A program made the translations under genes and the position numbers. A stretch of DNA of 64,000 bases from Urechis unicinctus (taxonomy: Eukaryota > Annelida > Polychaeta > Xenopneusta > Urechidae). Position 1 is the first letter of the stretch; every line of letters begins with the position of its first letter. The stretch is taken from assembly GCA_034190875.2 (NCBI GenBank), contig CM067344.1, positions 14,060,801-14,124,800 of the forward strand, in the 5' to 3' direction. Below, piece after piece: positions 24,243 to 55,000 of the stretch. The notes below the pieces were generated by a model. The model did no database searches. It was not told the origin of the DNA and worked only from the letters and a program-made list of their open reading frames with translations.

Positions 24243-24870
24243 TTGAATCTATATTTTTGAATAATGAATATGGTGATTGTGATAGAAAAACGAATCCACC
24301 TACACACAAACACATATACGCACATTGCATTATGCTATGTGGTTCCAACTTCAGTCTATGTTAACAAATTTAACTATTTTGTTTTACTAAAGTGCAGGTA
24401 TAAGATTAATCCAGTATAAAATAAGCGTCCGCATCGGGACTTAATCTGATATGAGAGTTACATTATCATAGCTTCGACCTACCAGGCAGGTTGAATTCGT
24501 GATTAAGTAAAGGAACTCCATGCAAACTTAAAGAACTTGTTGCAATTAAGGGTAGTGGATTATGAAAACGGAAGAACATGGAAATGAGTTTTTTTGCATG
24601 TATTTTACGGTACTATTACTTGGATTAATCAGAGAGGCTTTGAAGCGCACCTTTGGTAGATTACCTGATAGTTACTTCATCTTTCAAATAACAATGTTGA
24701 GGTTGGGCGCACGGAATAAGCACCAATTAGTTTCAATTTCAGAATATTTTCTCGGGGATAACCACGAATGAATGTTTGTAATCTCGTGACGCATACTACT
24801 ACCAGCTGTGGCAAGACAATTTATGGGACTGGCAGACACAGATAATAAATTGGGTACATTGACTTAAGCC
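24243..24870. other. 3' flank of the glycosyltransferase-like gene
   Basis: AT-rich sequence with no conserved frame. It probably includes the 3' UTR of the preceding gene. An AATAAA lies at 24844-24849, and the minisatellite begins right after it. Confidence 0.4.
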
Positions 24871-26210
24871 TCTACTTAACTATAGACCTCTATTCACACT
24901 GACTAAATCTTTATTAACTCTGGCCGTGTCTTCATTAAACTGATCAGTGCTTCATCAATACCAACTTAGCCTTCATTAACTATGGCCGTGGATTCATTAA
25001 AACTTATCAGAGCTTCATTAATAATGACTTGAGCTTCATTAACACTGACCATGTCTTCATTAACACCGAACATAAGTAAACAGCTTCATTAATACTGACT
25101 AAAGCTTCATTAACTCCAACCGTGATTGCATTAACACCTATCTTTATTACATCTGATCCTGGTATTATTAAAACTTATCAGTGCTTTATTTCTACTGAAT
25201 TAGGCTTCATTAACACTGGCCGTTGTCTACACTGAAAAGAGCTACATCAACACTGACTTCAGGTTCATTAACACTGGCAGTGGCTTCACATACATTGAAC
25301 ATAGTTACATTAACACCGACTGAAGCTTTATCAACACTGACTTCAGGTTCATTAACACTGGCAGTGGCTTCACATACATTGAACATAGTTACATTAACAC
25401 CGACTGAAGCTTTATCAACACTGTCCGTGGTTTCATTAACATTGACTTAAGCTTCATTAACACTGGGAGTGGCTACATGAATATCAACCAGAGCTATATT
25501 TACTCTGACTTCAGCTTCATCATCACAAGCCGTGGCTACATTAACACTGACTTAAGCTTCATTAACACTGGGAGTGGCTACATGAATATCAACCAGAGCT
25601 ATATTTACTCCGACTTCAGCTTCATCATCACAAGCCGTGGCTACATTAACACTGACTTAAGCTTCATTAAATCAGGCTGTGTCCGCATTAATTTCTATTG
25701 AATAAAGCTTCATCGAAAAAGGCCGTTGCTTCATTAACACTGAACAGAGCTACATTAGCACTGAATTAAGGTCATTAACACTGACTATTGCTTCACTTAC
25801 ATTGTACATAGTTACATTAATACCGACTTAAGCTTCATCAACACCCGGCATCAAGAAAACCGTGTCTACATTAACATTGACTAAAGCTACATCAACACTG
25901 AACGTGACTTCATTAACACTGAACAGAGATTCATTAACACTGAACGTGACTTCATTAACACTGAACAGAGCTTCATTAACACTGAACAGAGCTACAATAA
26001 CACTGACTTCAGCTTCATAAACGCTGACCGTGGCTTCAGGAATCGTGAACAGAACTTTATTAACACTGAACACAGCTACCTTAAGACTTGCCTAGGCTAT
26101 ACAACTCTTACCGTGGCTACAGTAACACTGACTAAATCTTCCTTAACACAGGTCGTGGCATCATTAACTCTGAACAGAGCTACAATAACACTGACCAGAG
26201 CTTGGCTAAT
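24870..26210. repeat. 21-bp minisatellite array with 84-bp and 105-bp higher-order repeats
   Basis: About 60 degenerate copies of a 21-bp unit of the form cttcattaacactgacttaa. Two stretches show higher-order structure. Around 25247-25414 an 84-bp block (4 x 21) is repeated almost exactly, with copies starting at 25247 and 25331. Around 25477-25680 a 105-bp block (5 x 21) is repeated, with copies starting at 25477 and 25582. Because 21 is a multiple of three, long open frames appear on both strands, for example 25828-26073 (-) with FSVNEAL-type heptads. No splice signals, start context or homology support translation, so I treat it as non-coding satellite DNA. Confidence 0.9.
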
Positions 26211-26599
26211 TATACATATAAGTGAAACAATGAAGTATAACTCGTTTTAGAAAAAAAAATGATACTTGTGTATTTATTACTTATTATGAAATTAATCCGC
26301 AAGCATCAAAACATTATACGGTAGCTGTGATACAGTATATTCAATAATCCAACGTAGCGTCCGGGAAACGCAATAGCGATTACGCAAATCATGCTGCCTT
26401 TCTATGCGCTTTCAAAAGAGCATATTTGTGCGCGCTCAATGCGTGTGGCGAAGTGAATCACAGCACATCTAAAACATTCTGGATATAAAATGAAAAAAAC
26501 GCTAGAATAGTTCGTCGCTGATCCCACCGAACAGGACCATTATGACTCATACGAGGCATGACCGGGGAGTCGGTATCTGATAGCCGTCCTGATCAATCG

Positions 26600-29057
<2,458 letters not shown>

Positions 29058-31900
29058 GGTGATATGAGTGATCAGGGCGATATTTTCTGGTGTTTGTCTT
29101 CCCAATCGGGTTGCGAGGTTAATATAGTCCAACCGCGGGCGATTACTGGCTGATAACGGGCCACTTCTTGAGTAGTAGGACAAACTTGTCCGTTTTTGGT
29201 TGAAGTGGAATTACCAACTGCTCAGCGTATTAGTCTTAGGCGAACTGCCAAACTCTCCAGCTGCGACGAGCACAGCTGCACGATGAAGCGGTGCAAGGCC
29301 GATTAATGGTTCGATGTAGCTGATAAGTTGCTTTGCCAGTCTGGGTTGATTGACACAATGCGGACGCCAGTAATGACGAAGCTGTATATGGAGTGACATC
29401 GTGTATAAGCGGGTGACAACGACGATAAGAGAGATCACTTATCGTAAGTTCTTTCATTAAAAGACATAAATTCGTATGACCGATTCGCTTGTCAACAGAC
29501 TTGGCCACGTAGCGTTGCCCACTACGTTGTACAGATCTACGGACGAAGGCTGGGTGTATCGCGGTCATGAAGACATTAAGTTGATCGTGGCAGAGTGCGT
29601 ATTGACATACCGGTATTTGATAAGTACACTGTATATAACGTGGATTTGTGGCTCATATCAGTTGAAATGACGCTAGAGAAGAGCATCATGCTAGTTTAAC
29701 AACATCGAAAGAATCAATCACTCCGAAGAATCGAGCAAAATCTTATTTCTATAAAGGATATGATGAAAAGACAGCTGTACATGCGCTCTACTTGTGTAAC
29801 TGTTCAGTCCATAAAAATATCGTCTGAAAGCTGTATATCTATATTGTATATGAAGTACTATATTTGAAACCTTTATAAGGGAACTGAAGAAGAATCAATC
29901 GGTTTCACCATTATGTTAATTTCTTCTGTTGATTTAACGCATTCCATTAGATTATGAGTGAATGGCTTATGATAAAATATCCGTTTTAGGATCCAGTGGA
30001 TGCGAGCTTACAGCGTCGATGTCATTAATCTCTGTGATTATCGAATCATTATATAATTATTTACAATGATGGCTACTCTAAACTACATGGTGAAGGGGGC
30101 CCAGGGAAGTCGACCATTTTGTCCATATTCACCTAGCTCTAATCTAAGAGACGAGAAGGTAATGATAATGACATAGAATTCTGCCTGGCTTTAAACATTA
30201 CTTAAAACATTTAGAACGTTTCGGCACAAGAGCAATGCTGTGTGATATGTTATTAGTAGTATGCCATGTAGAAGTGACTCCAATAAAATCACCGATATTC
30301 TCTGAAGAGAGTCACATTAAGATGAACCCGCAAGGCTACAAATATTTCACAGTTACAGAGAAGACGTATCAAATTCGATGGCAGCGGAAAATTTAAAAAC
30401 CTACATAAAAACAAGGAGTTATATTTCAGTTATGTAACTCTTTGGTAAAAACAAGATAGCTTTCAAAATGCTGGGGGGGATATCGAAAGCTTTGGGAATG
30501 TCTAGATCAACAGATACATTGCATCAACACGACCTCCTGTGGCTAACATTTGGGTGAGGTCCTCTATGATGTTCCATTAACTGTTAACGACCATTATGAT
30601 TATTCTATCAATGGAGAGGCGTGTGTCAACGCCCATTTGTAGTTTCTTTTTTAATCTTGGAAAGTTTGGAATGATCCCGTGGGGGGATGAAATAGTTGCG
30701 ATTTGTTGTAAACTGCTAGTTCCATTCATTGAGACTTTGCTGCAGGAATTACACATCACACAACACTGAGACACACACGTGTGTGTAGGTTATATTCATC
30801 TCTCGCACACTGGGCGGGGAGAAACTGGCTTTAAAACGTTATGATCACGTCACATTCACGGGTATCATGACGTGACTTTTTTCCCGGTCAAGTTCATTAG
30901 ATTTCAACAACTAATTATGTAAAATGAGTGCCATTTCACAATTGTCAAAAATCGCTTGCATACCATTGTCTCATTCAAACCCCCGTGATAATTCCTGTTT
31001 TGAACCCAGGGTTTTGAATGACCAACAAAGGTAACAAATATCAAACCACAATCCTGTATAATTTTGATCCCTGCTGAAGTGTACTAACATCTTCCTTGGT
31101 TACAAGCTATTGTAACAGTAATCATAATTTTCAATGCAATATTACATGGAAAATTATCACCATCAAGATCAGCTGTAAAAGTATATGGAATATTGTTAAC
31201 ACATATATACCTGGTTAAAGCAAGCAATTTTATAAAGTTGTAAGACTACTATTGGACCAGTGGGGCAAAGTGAATGAGAGTTCAAAGCTGTTTATTTGTT
31301 GCCATCAAGATGGATTCACTCTCATTGAGCTTGACTGGTAGTCTACCAGCTTAAATTAATACTTTCCTAGTGTAGAGAACAAGACTTTTTATTGAGCAAG
31401 CATGCTGTCCAATCCTCTAAGAGCTTAAGCCTCAGACTGATGTATCCTAACTGACCGGTACATCTTATTAGTGTCCACAGATATTGGAACAGGTATGGGT
31501 GATGGGAAAGGGGGGGTGGGGTGGAGGGAAAGTAAAGCAAGAGCAAGGTAGGAGTATTGCACACCAAGTAGTTTGCCCAAGATGAGACGAAGTAGGTAGT
31601 GGAAATTTTTGTACAATGACCTGGCACGTCATTCTTTCAGCGGAACCTATACACGTAGATACCATATACCAAGTTGTGTAGGAACCAAGCGATAACTAGT
31701 AATGGGTAATGGGGATGTTTTCAGGACAACTTGAGAGCATATATAAATGATCCATCCATTGTTCATATTACTGCACCGGGATCATTTCTTAAATTCATAG
31801 CTTGGTTCAGTTGGTTTCCACACCATGTTGATTCAAACTTAGTCAAAATTTTGCGACCTAGACATGAGTAACTACGGTATCCAACCCCAAAAAATTAATG
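29058..31900. other. Intergenic between CDA and SSR3
   Basis: No conserved coding frame recognised on either strand; the longest frames (about 110 codons near 29236-29568, minus) have no family resemblance. It includes the likely CDA promoter just above 29060, an AT-rich stretch, and a 16-bp (AC)n/(GT)n palindrome at 30771-30786. Confidence 0.5.
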
Positions 31901-31976
31901 AATTATAAACAAAGTATAATACATCATGCATGATCACAGCAGGATGGACATTATAAAACAATCCCAGTTTTACAAC

Positions 31977-31982
31977 TTTATT
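31977..31982 (-). promoter_or_regulatory. Putative SSR3 poly(A) signal
   Basis: TTTATT on the plus strand, i.e. AATAAA on the minus strand (context gtcaataaagttg), about 150 bases beyond the SSR3 stop codon. Position and orientation fit the 3' end of that transcript. Confidence 0.6.
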
Positions 31983-32127
31983 GACAAAGACTACACATAT
32001 TGTGTAAACATAAAAGACTTTACAATCCACTTGCACAACATTTACTGAGAGTCAATGCTCACATCTTGAAATCGAATTCTGTCTATTAGATTTTTCTATA
32101 TATAATTTGAGTGTAATTTGATTGTTT

Positions 32128-33723
32128 CTACTTGGTGCTGGTGGAAAAGAGAGCCAATAATCCGCTTGCGATGCCCATGGACAACATATAATTGCTGTTC
32201 TGTGGTGAAGGAAAAATAGTTAAACATGATATCATCAAACAAAACAATAATGAATTAATACATTCAATGTTTTTTTCATGAAAAAAGTCATTCTTACTTG
32301 ACTAGGAAATACACTATTTATGTGGAAAAGAAGTAAAGGATTGAAAATGAGCTTCCAAACTAACACCAATGGCATTCACGGCAAACACAATGCAAATGGT
32401 GCAATTACCAGTCAATGCATCTATTACAGCTTAATTCAGTACTAAGAACCTTGTTTTCCCATCCAAGACGAAAGGACTGATACGTCTGATTATATAGTTA
32501 TAGACCATTAAGACTAGAATATGAAAATCATAACATGTCTTTGAACAATCCATTTCCAGTGGATAAAAGGCTTGATAAAGCCATCATTGGAGAGGATAAA
32601 ACAAAATGTCAGTGTAATGGCACTATCCATTCCCAAAATGTCCCAAGCCAATTGATAGAAAGATATCATGATATCAAAAAGGATACACGGTAGGAGAGAA
32701 TGTCTTCAGGATGTAGAAGGAGCAGAATACGACGAGCAGTAAAAAGAGGGCATTGTTGTAGAATATGGAGAAGGTTGTCGCCTCATAATCTGCAACTTCA
32801 TTCTTCTTCCACAGAATCCTGAGGAAAAGTAAACAATAATAATTTAAAAAACAAACTAGCAGTGTGTTTACTTGGATCAAATTAAATGAACATCAGCATA
32901 TTGTAGAAACCTTTCTTCTTTCTCTTGCTTAGACATTTTCTTGTCTCCCTCCACGTTCCTCATCACCTCCCGGCTCACTGCCTCACCCCTCTTGAGAGCA
33001 ATTCTGCAAGCATTGACAAAACAAAATATGAATTTTATGTTCATTCTTGTTTTCAATCTTACAATGTTGACATCCTTTAAGTCATTCTGTCATTAGGATT
33101 GACAATACTTACTTGTGTTTCAAGAGGAATTTGAGATTTTTGTATGCATATGCAACGAGGTAGGTGCTTAGGACAGTCATGATGGCGAATACAGCAGCTG
33201 ACTGTATTAGGTCCATCTGGTGAATCCTCCAGAATAGCCCTGTCAACAATTGTGATCCACACATACACTTTGCAATGGTAAGGTAAGTATAAGGTTTATC
33301 GGCACACACCAACAAGTGTTTTATGGTGCCTACATATGCACCAACAACAAAGCATGTTGGCATATGGTACAAGAGAAACTGAGAAAGTGCGACCAAATGA
33401 AACACTTCAAGCAAGCAATAATATCACCCAGGTCGAAAACGGACGCCCCGACGAGGATAATTTAAGCGGCTTTTGGTTCAGTCATGAAGTTGTTTGCTGG
33501 TTAAATTGTTGAATATTAGTATTTACATCCCATTTATCGCTCTCAGGATTTGTTTTACGTGGCACCGGTAGTGATAAATTTAGAGAAATGACTTACATAT
33601 TGGAATTGCAGCTACAATGAAAGCATTGCCATAAAACAAGGCTGATGACTTTGTGCTGACGTTGCGACTGAAATCTTGAAGCAAAAGCTCTTCGGCTTTG
33701 GTTAGTTTCTTCCCCGCTGCCAT
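32128..33723 (-). CDS. SSR3: Translocon-associated protein subunit gamma (TRAP-gamma)
   Basis: ER membrane protein of the TRAP complex, which sits beside Sec61 and assists signal-sequence-dependent translocation. Exons in order: 33723-33597, 33239-33113, 33003-32911, 32818-32689, 32199-32128. Phases are consistent, giving 182 residues (human 185). The N-terminus has [20 protein letters not shown], followed by the hydrophobic segment [17 protein letters not shown], then MDLIQSA and [13 protein letters not shown]. The cytosolic loop contains [10 protein letters not shown] and [15 protein letters not shown]. Two further hydrophobic segments follow ([17 protein letters not shown] and [16 protein letters not shown]), matching the four-helix topology of the family. 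It is transcribed divergently from LSG1; the start codons are 918 bp apart. Confidence 0.95.
33270..33480. repeat. SINE-like dispersed repeat, copy 1 (SSR3 intron 1)
   Basis: Shares ggtaaggtaagtata followed by ggttta and caagtgttttatggtgcct with a second copy near 53640, and then a shared aatttaagcgg-type segment. It lies in the first intron of SSR3. Two related copies 20 kb apart in unrelated introns indicate an interspersed repeat. Class is inferred. Confidence 0.55.
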
Positions 33724-34641
33724 TGCTTTTAGTGAAGTTGCGGACGTTGATTGACACTGTGTTGAGATCGACTGTGCCAACTCGAAAACGGAAGCCACGT
33801 TTCCAATAATGTGGCCAGTCGCATATAACCAACCTAGCTCAGAACGTCTTGGATAATCCTTTTTTTGAGGAACTGGTGCAGTACGTATTTGGATACATTC
33901 GTGATATCCGATTAGAGGCAATATCTTATCTGCCGATATAAATCATTTATATGCTGATATCTCCGTGGAGTATTACCAGCAATGGTCAATTAAATTTGGT
34001 AAACACATTTGTCCATATATAAATGTGTGTGACGTATCGGTTTTGTTTATTGCATTTATGTAATATATTTACAGAAAACATACATTGTAACATATTTTGC
34101 AATAAATTACATAATTTTAAGTTTTATTATGTATCTGTGCGTTTTACGGATGCATATTATTGATGTTACAACATTTTAAATACAATATTACTCAGATATG
34201 TATCCATAAATATTAATTATCATGACAACTTTATTAAAATTGCATGCATATGTATTACAGTTTTAAGGTATACCTCGGTCAGAATAGATCTGCTAATAAG
34301 GTTCAAGCACTTTGAGCAATATATTCAGAAACGAATTTTCCCCATACTTATCTGACAAGACTATAAACCTATGGTTGAGCAAGCAATTTGATATTCTGGA
34401 AGGCACTGAGAATGACTTCACCCAAGTTGATATCTTCTTTAACCTTTCATCCTTGCGAAAATGTTTAAGTAAGTTTTTTCCCTTCATATCGATAAAAACA
34501 GTCAAAAAATAAAATGCGGCTGTACTAAATTAACATGCCCATGGTTTGATTACGTATTGCACATCACATGTGGTGCAAGTGTTTACAGTGGTTTTGAGCA
34601 TTGAACTAACTGTCACCCCTTGAAAATAACCCAAACTCCCT
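33724..34641. promoter_or_regulatory. Divergent intergenic region between SSR3 and LSG1
   Basis: 918 bp separate two outward-facing start codons, so both promoters and 5' UTRs should be in this interval. The middle is very AT-rich (about 34060-34260). I see no convincing TATA element that can be assigned. A 70-codon frame at 34293-34505 (minus) has no recognisable homology. Confidence 0.5.
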
Positions 34642-51435
<16,794 letters not shown>

Positions 51436-51477
51436 AGATCCGTTGCCCATTACCACCTGCATAACTGTGTTGTATTC

Positions 51478-51483
51478 AATAAA
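51478..51483 (+). promoter_or_regulatory. LSG1 poly(A) signal
   Basis: Canonical AATAAA 43 bases after the LSG1 stop codon. It faces the convergent SSU72 gene, whose own candidate signal lies about 110 bases downstream on the other strand. Confidence 0.75.
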
Positions 51484-51585
51484 GCTGCTTCTTCACTTGG
51501 GGTGATGCCTGGGAGTCGTTATTCAGTTAGAAAGTGCAAAGAATGATTTATAAGTAACAGAATACATTATTATATTAAATGCCAC

Positions 51586-51591
51586 TTTATT
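51586..51591 (-). promoter_or_regulatory. Putative SSU72 poly(A) signal
   Basis: TTTATT on the plus strand (AATAAA on minus), about 425 bases beyond the SSU72 stop codon. It implies a 3' UTR ending very near the LSG1 3' end. Confidence 0.5.
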
Positions 51592-52015
51592 CCATGAGGT
51601 GACAGCAACAGATGGGAATGACAATCTAATGAGACTTGATTATATTTTTCCACAACACCAAACAGACATGCACCCCATGATTCTCTTCTATATCTCATCA
51701 AAACATGCTCAAAGCAAATCAAAATCACTTCAATAAACAGAAATTAACTTCACTCGGATAAACATTTGCTACTCTTCCACAGCTTGTCCTGACTGGACAC
51801 CCACACCAGATACATGACCAAAACCTGGCCCAAGCAACACTTCACCTCATTCAACAAACACACATGCTTATATATATATATATTTATAGCACTTTTGGAT
51901 AGAATATCCCTAAACTAAGTCTTGTTGATGGAAGAATCCGGTCTTTCGGCTCATCTCAAGTCGATGATGGGAGATCAAGCGGATGTGTGCATTATCAACA
52001 GAATATGACTTAAGT

Positions 52016-55000
52016 TCAATAGAATACCACGGTATGTAACAATGGCCTCTGACATTGGTTCTCAAACTCGTGAAGCATCTCGTCCACTTCGTTGTCCAAG
52101 TCCTCGCTCTCTGCCAACTAGGATCAAATGTTTCGTGTTGGTAATCGACACAAGGAAATGACCAAAGAAGTTTGGCAATGAAAAGAAGGACCCCGTTTGT
52201 GAAATGTTAATAGATAACTCACAACAGGAAACCTTCAAATTTCAGTTACTAAGGTAATTACTGATAATATATGATATTCAAATTCAGATTATTTAGAAAT
52301 TTGATTGAGGTTCAGTAAGAGTTCAAACTAAACAAGGTTGACTAATCAAATGTATGCTATGCTTGTTGATGCAATGCAAAAGTATTTCAAAGCTGATAAT
52401 GCTATAGTGATAAGAAAGTCTATTTGTAATACATACCATAGAGCACAGATCACAGATCATGAATGCACCTATTGTAGCTTCTTCGTGGTTGTCCTGTATA
52501 TCGATGTTGATCACATGAGCTGTTTCAGGCTCGATTTTCTCACGGTTTTCAAGATCTGTTAAATCCATCAACAACCATTTGTAATAAGTTACTTTCAACT
52601 GAGATTGGTAACAATGCCTTACAAACATGAAAACTACCTTCGTTGACTTGGTCGTAAACTCTCTCTTCACAAGTCACTATCAAGTCAAAATGCTCTTTTG
52701 TCGATTGAAATCGTTCAGGTTTCTCCTTGATTCTCCGATTTCTATCCAACATGTGCAATAAACCATTTTGTGTATATCTGAACACTGTTAAAGATAATTA
52801 AGTTCAAACGAATATTTCAATATAATTAAGTTCCCACAGAAAAAAATGCAATATTTTAAAAGTTTAATTGAACATGTAGACATGGCTACAAAGGATACAG
52901 AGATTTATCTTTCGTGAGCAAGTCCCTGTACATCTCATCATAAGTTGTGTTGAAATCATAGATATTCGGTCTGTCTGGTGAGGGACCAGGTAGCTTCACA
53001 TGGGTCCCCGACCCGAAAGAACGTACTTTAAAGCCTTTTTTACTGCAAGTAAATATATACTCCGTGTATCATTAAGCATTTATCAAAACTCTAGTCACCA
53101 GCATAATGAGCAGGGAGATGATAAGTTATACTTCATTCAAATGGAAGAGTAAAACTTATGATAATTACATGCAGGCAGACATAAACACCAATTCAAACAC
53201 AGGTAAGAACACCTTTGCAGCTACTGATTGCAACCATACATTCCACAGGGGGCATATCACAGGAATGGTTATATACAAGCTTTAAATAGCAAATAGCTAA
53301 AAGCAAAAACTTGCACCTCACTTGCATTATATATGAATTTTAATTGAATATCAAATAAAAATGATTAAGAAGCCATAGTATTGCTTTATGTAAAAGGGTT
53401 ATGTGGCCTTGATAGCTTTGAAGAAGGTCAACTGGAAATCAGAGGTCAAGTAAATCAACACACTGACCAGCTATGGCAATGCTTATGCAATGCGCTAGAA
53501 CTATGTAACATGAGAAAAGGATTATGAGGTTAAAAATTATTAATTAAGTATTCAAACATTGTTTTGTTCATATCCAAAGAAGGCATGAAGTTATATCAGA
53601 GAAAAAGGGGACTTCTGTATGTGGACACAAATGGGAAATGTAAGGTAAGGCAAGTATAGGGTTTAACAGCACCAACACTTATGTGTTTTATGGTGCCTAC
53701 AAAGGTGAATAGATAAGATGACCCATTTAAGCAGCCGCCATCTAGGATGAATGAAAAAAGAGGGAAAAACGACTATCCCAAGGCATGTCGCAACCAGCCG
53801 ATCGACTGGGCCAGTCCATTCCAGCAATACGAGTTGGAACCCACGGCCAACAAGTTACCCCCTATTAATCGCCTCTTACAACATGCAGGAGGATACAAAT
53901 AGGATTCCAGCTATCTGTGACCTGTGACTTGATAATCAAGCAATTTAGTCAGCTCTGTAAGCTAAACAACATGTGTTCCTGGAAACAAGGTCTTCATATC
54001 AAACCATAAAGGTATACTTTTCAAATGTTGCAGATGAAATTGTTTGTTGTGAATCATTTTATTCCCATTATTTTGCACTAATTCCTCGGTGATCTCATCT
54101 TAGGGAAAGATGGTATGAGCCAAAGTGTTCAAATAAGTTTTTATCTCACTTGAAAAGTTGCTTCCTTCTCTTGATGAATCATCTACCAATATGGTAATCC
54201 CTCACTTGGTCTAGTCAATATATCATGCAACTGTCAATGAGCCAATCATATGTCACAAACTAGAATGTGATATATCAAATCTGCTCATTACATACAAATA
54301 GTAGAGTCAGATCATGAGAGGTCACACATATGCTATACCCCATCAAGAGAGGTGAATTTTAAGTCAAGTGACTACTGGACCAGTCAGTGTGCCAAGCCAA
54401 GACAACAAACGGTTTCTAGACCACCGATTTCAGGTCAACTGATAGCCCTGTAGGACATCTTGTTGACGTTCTGCAATGATTGGAGCCAATGCCATGCATT
54501 TTCACATCATTGAATGTTTATCAACAAGTTAATTAAGTTTCTGTGAGAGATTTCGTCATGAGCAATTGAATCCAGTCAGGCAAATTTGGTACAGTTCAGA
54601 TCTCCGACGTCTTAGCACCATGTTTGTTTTTGATGACAAGAACTGTTGCTGCGCGCAGACAAGGTTCTTTGCAAGCGAACTAATGCTTTCTCAATTTTAT
54701 CATGTAAGTACATGTGTCATTTTGTCAACGTTTCGTATTTGGTAATATATGCCGTACAGGGGGAATACGTATTCGACAATATTGCCTTGACAACTGAAAA
54801 AAATATACAACATTTCTGGATACCCACAGCCATCTGGCGAATGAAACTGAAACTGCGAATCTCAAACTTTGTGTGACAGTTGCTAAAAGTGGGTAACCAA
54901 AATAGTGCCAATCATGAGATAATCATCCCGAATCTCGATCTATATAGATATGTAAGAACACAACATTGATGCGAAGTGCCGACTGCTCATGTAAAACTGG

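Noticed and set aside
24870-26210. CRISPR-like array of regular short repeats
   Set aside because: Units are directly contiguous with no unique spacers, and the genome is eukaryotic; it is a minisatellite.
29236-29568. 110-codon minus-strand frame upstream of CDA
   Set aside because: No recognisable family, no splice continuity with CDA, and a composition typical of random frames.
30771-30786. 16-bp palindrome ACACACACGTGTGTGT
   Set aside because: Simple AC/GT dinucleotide composition explains the symmetry.
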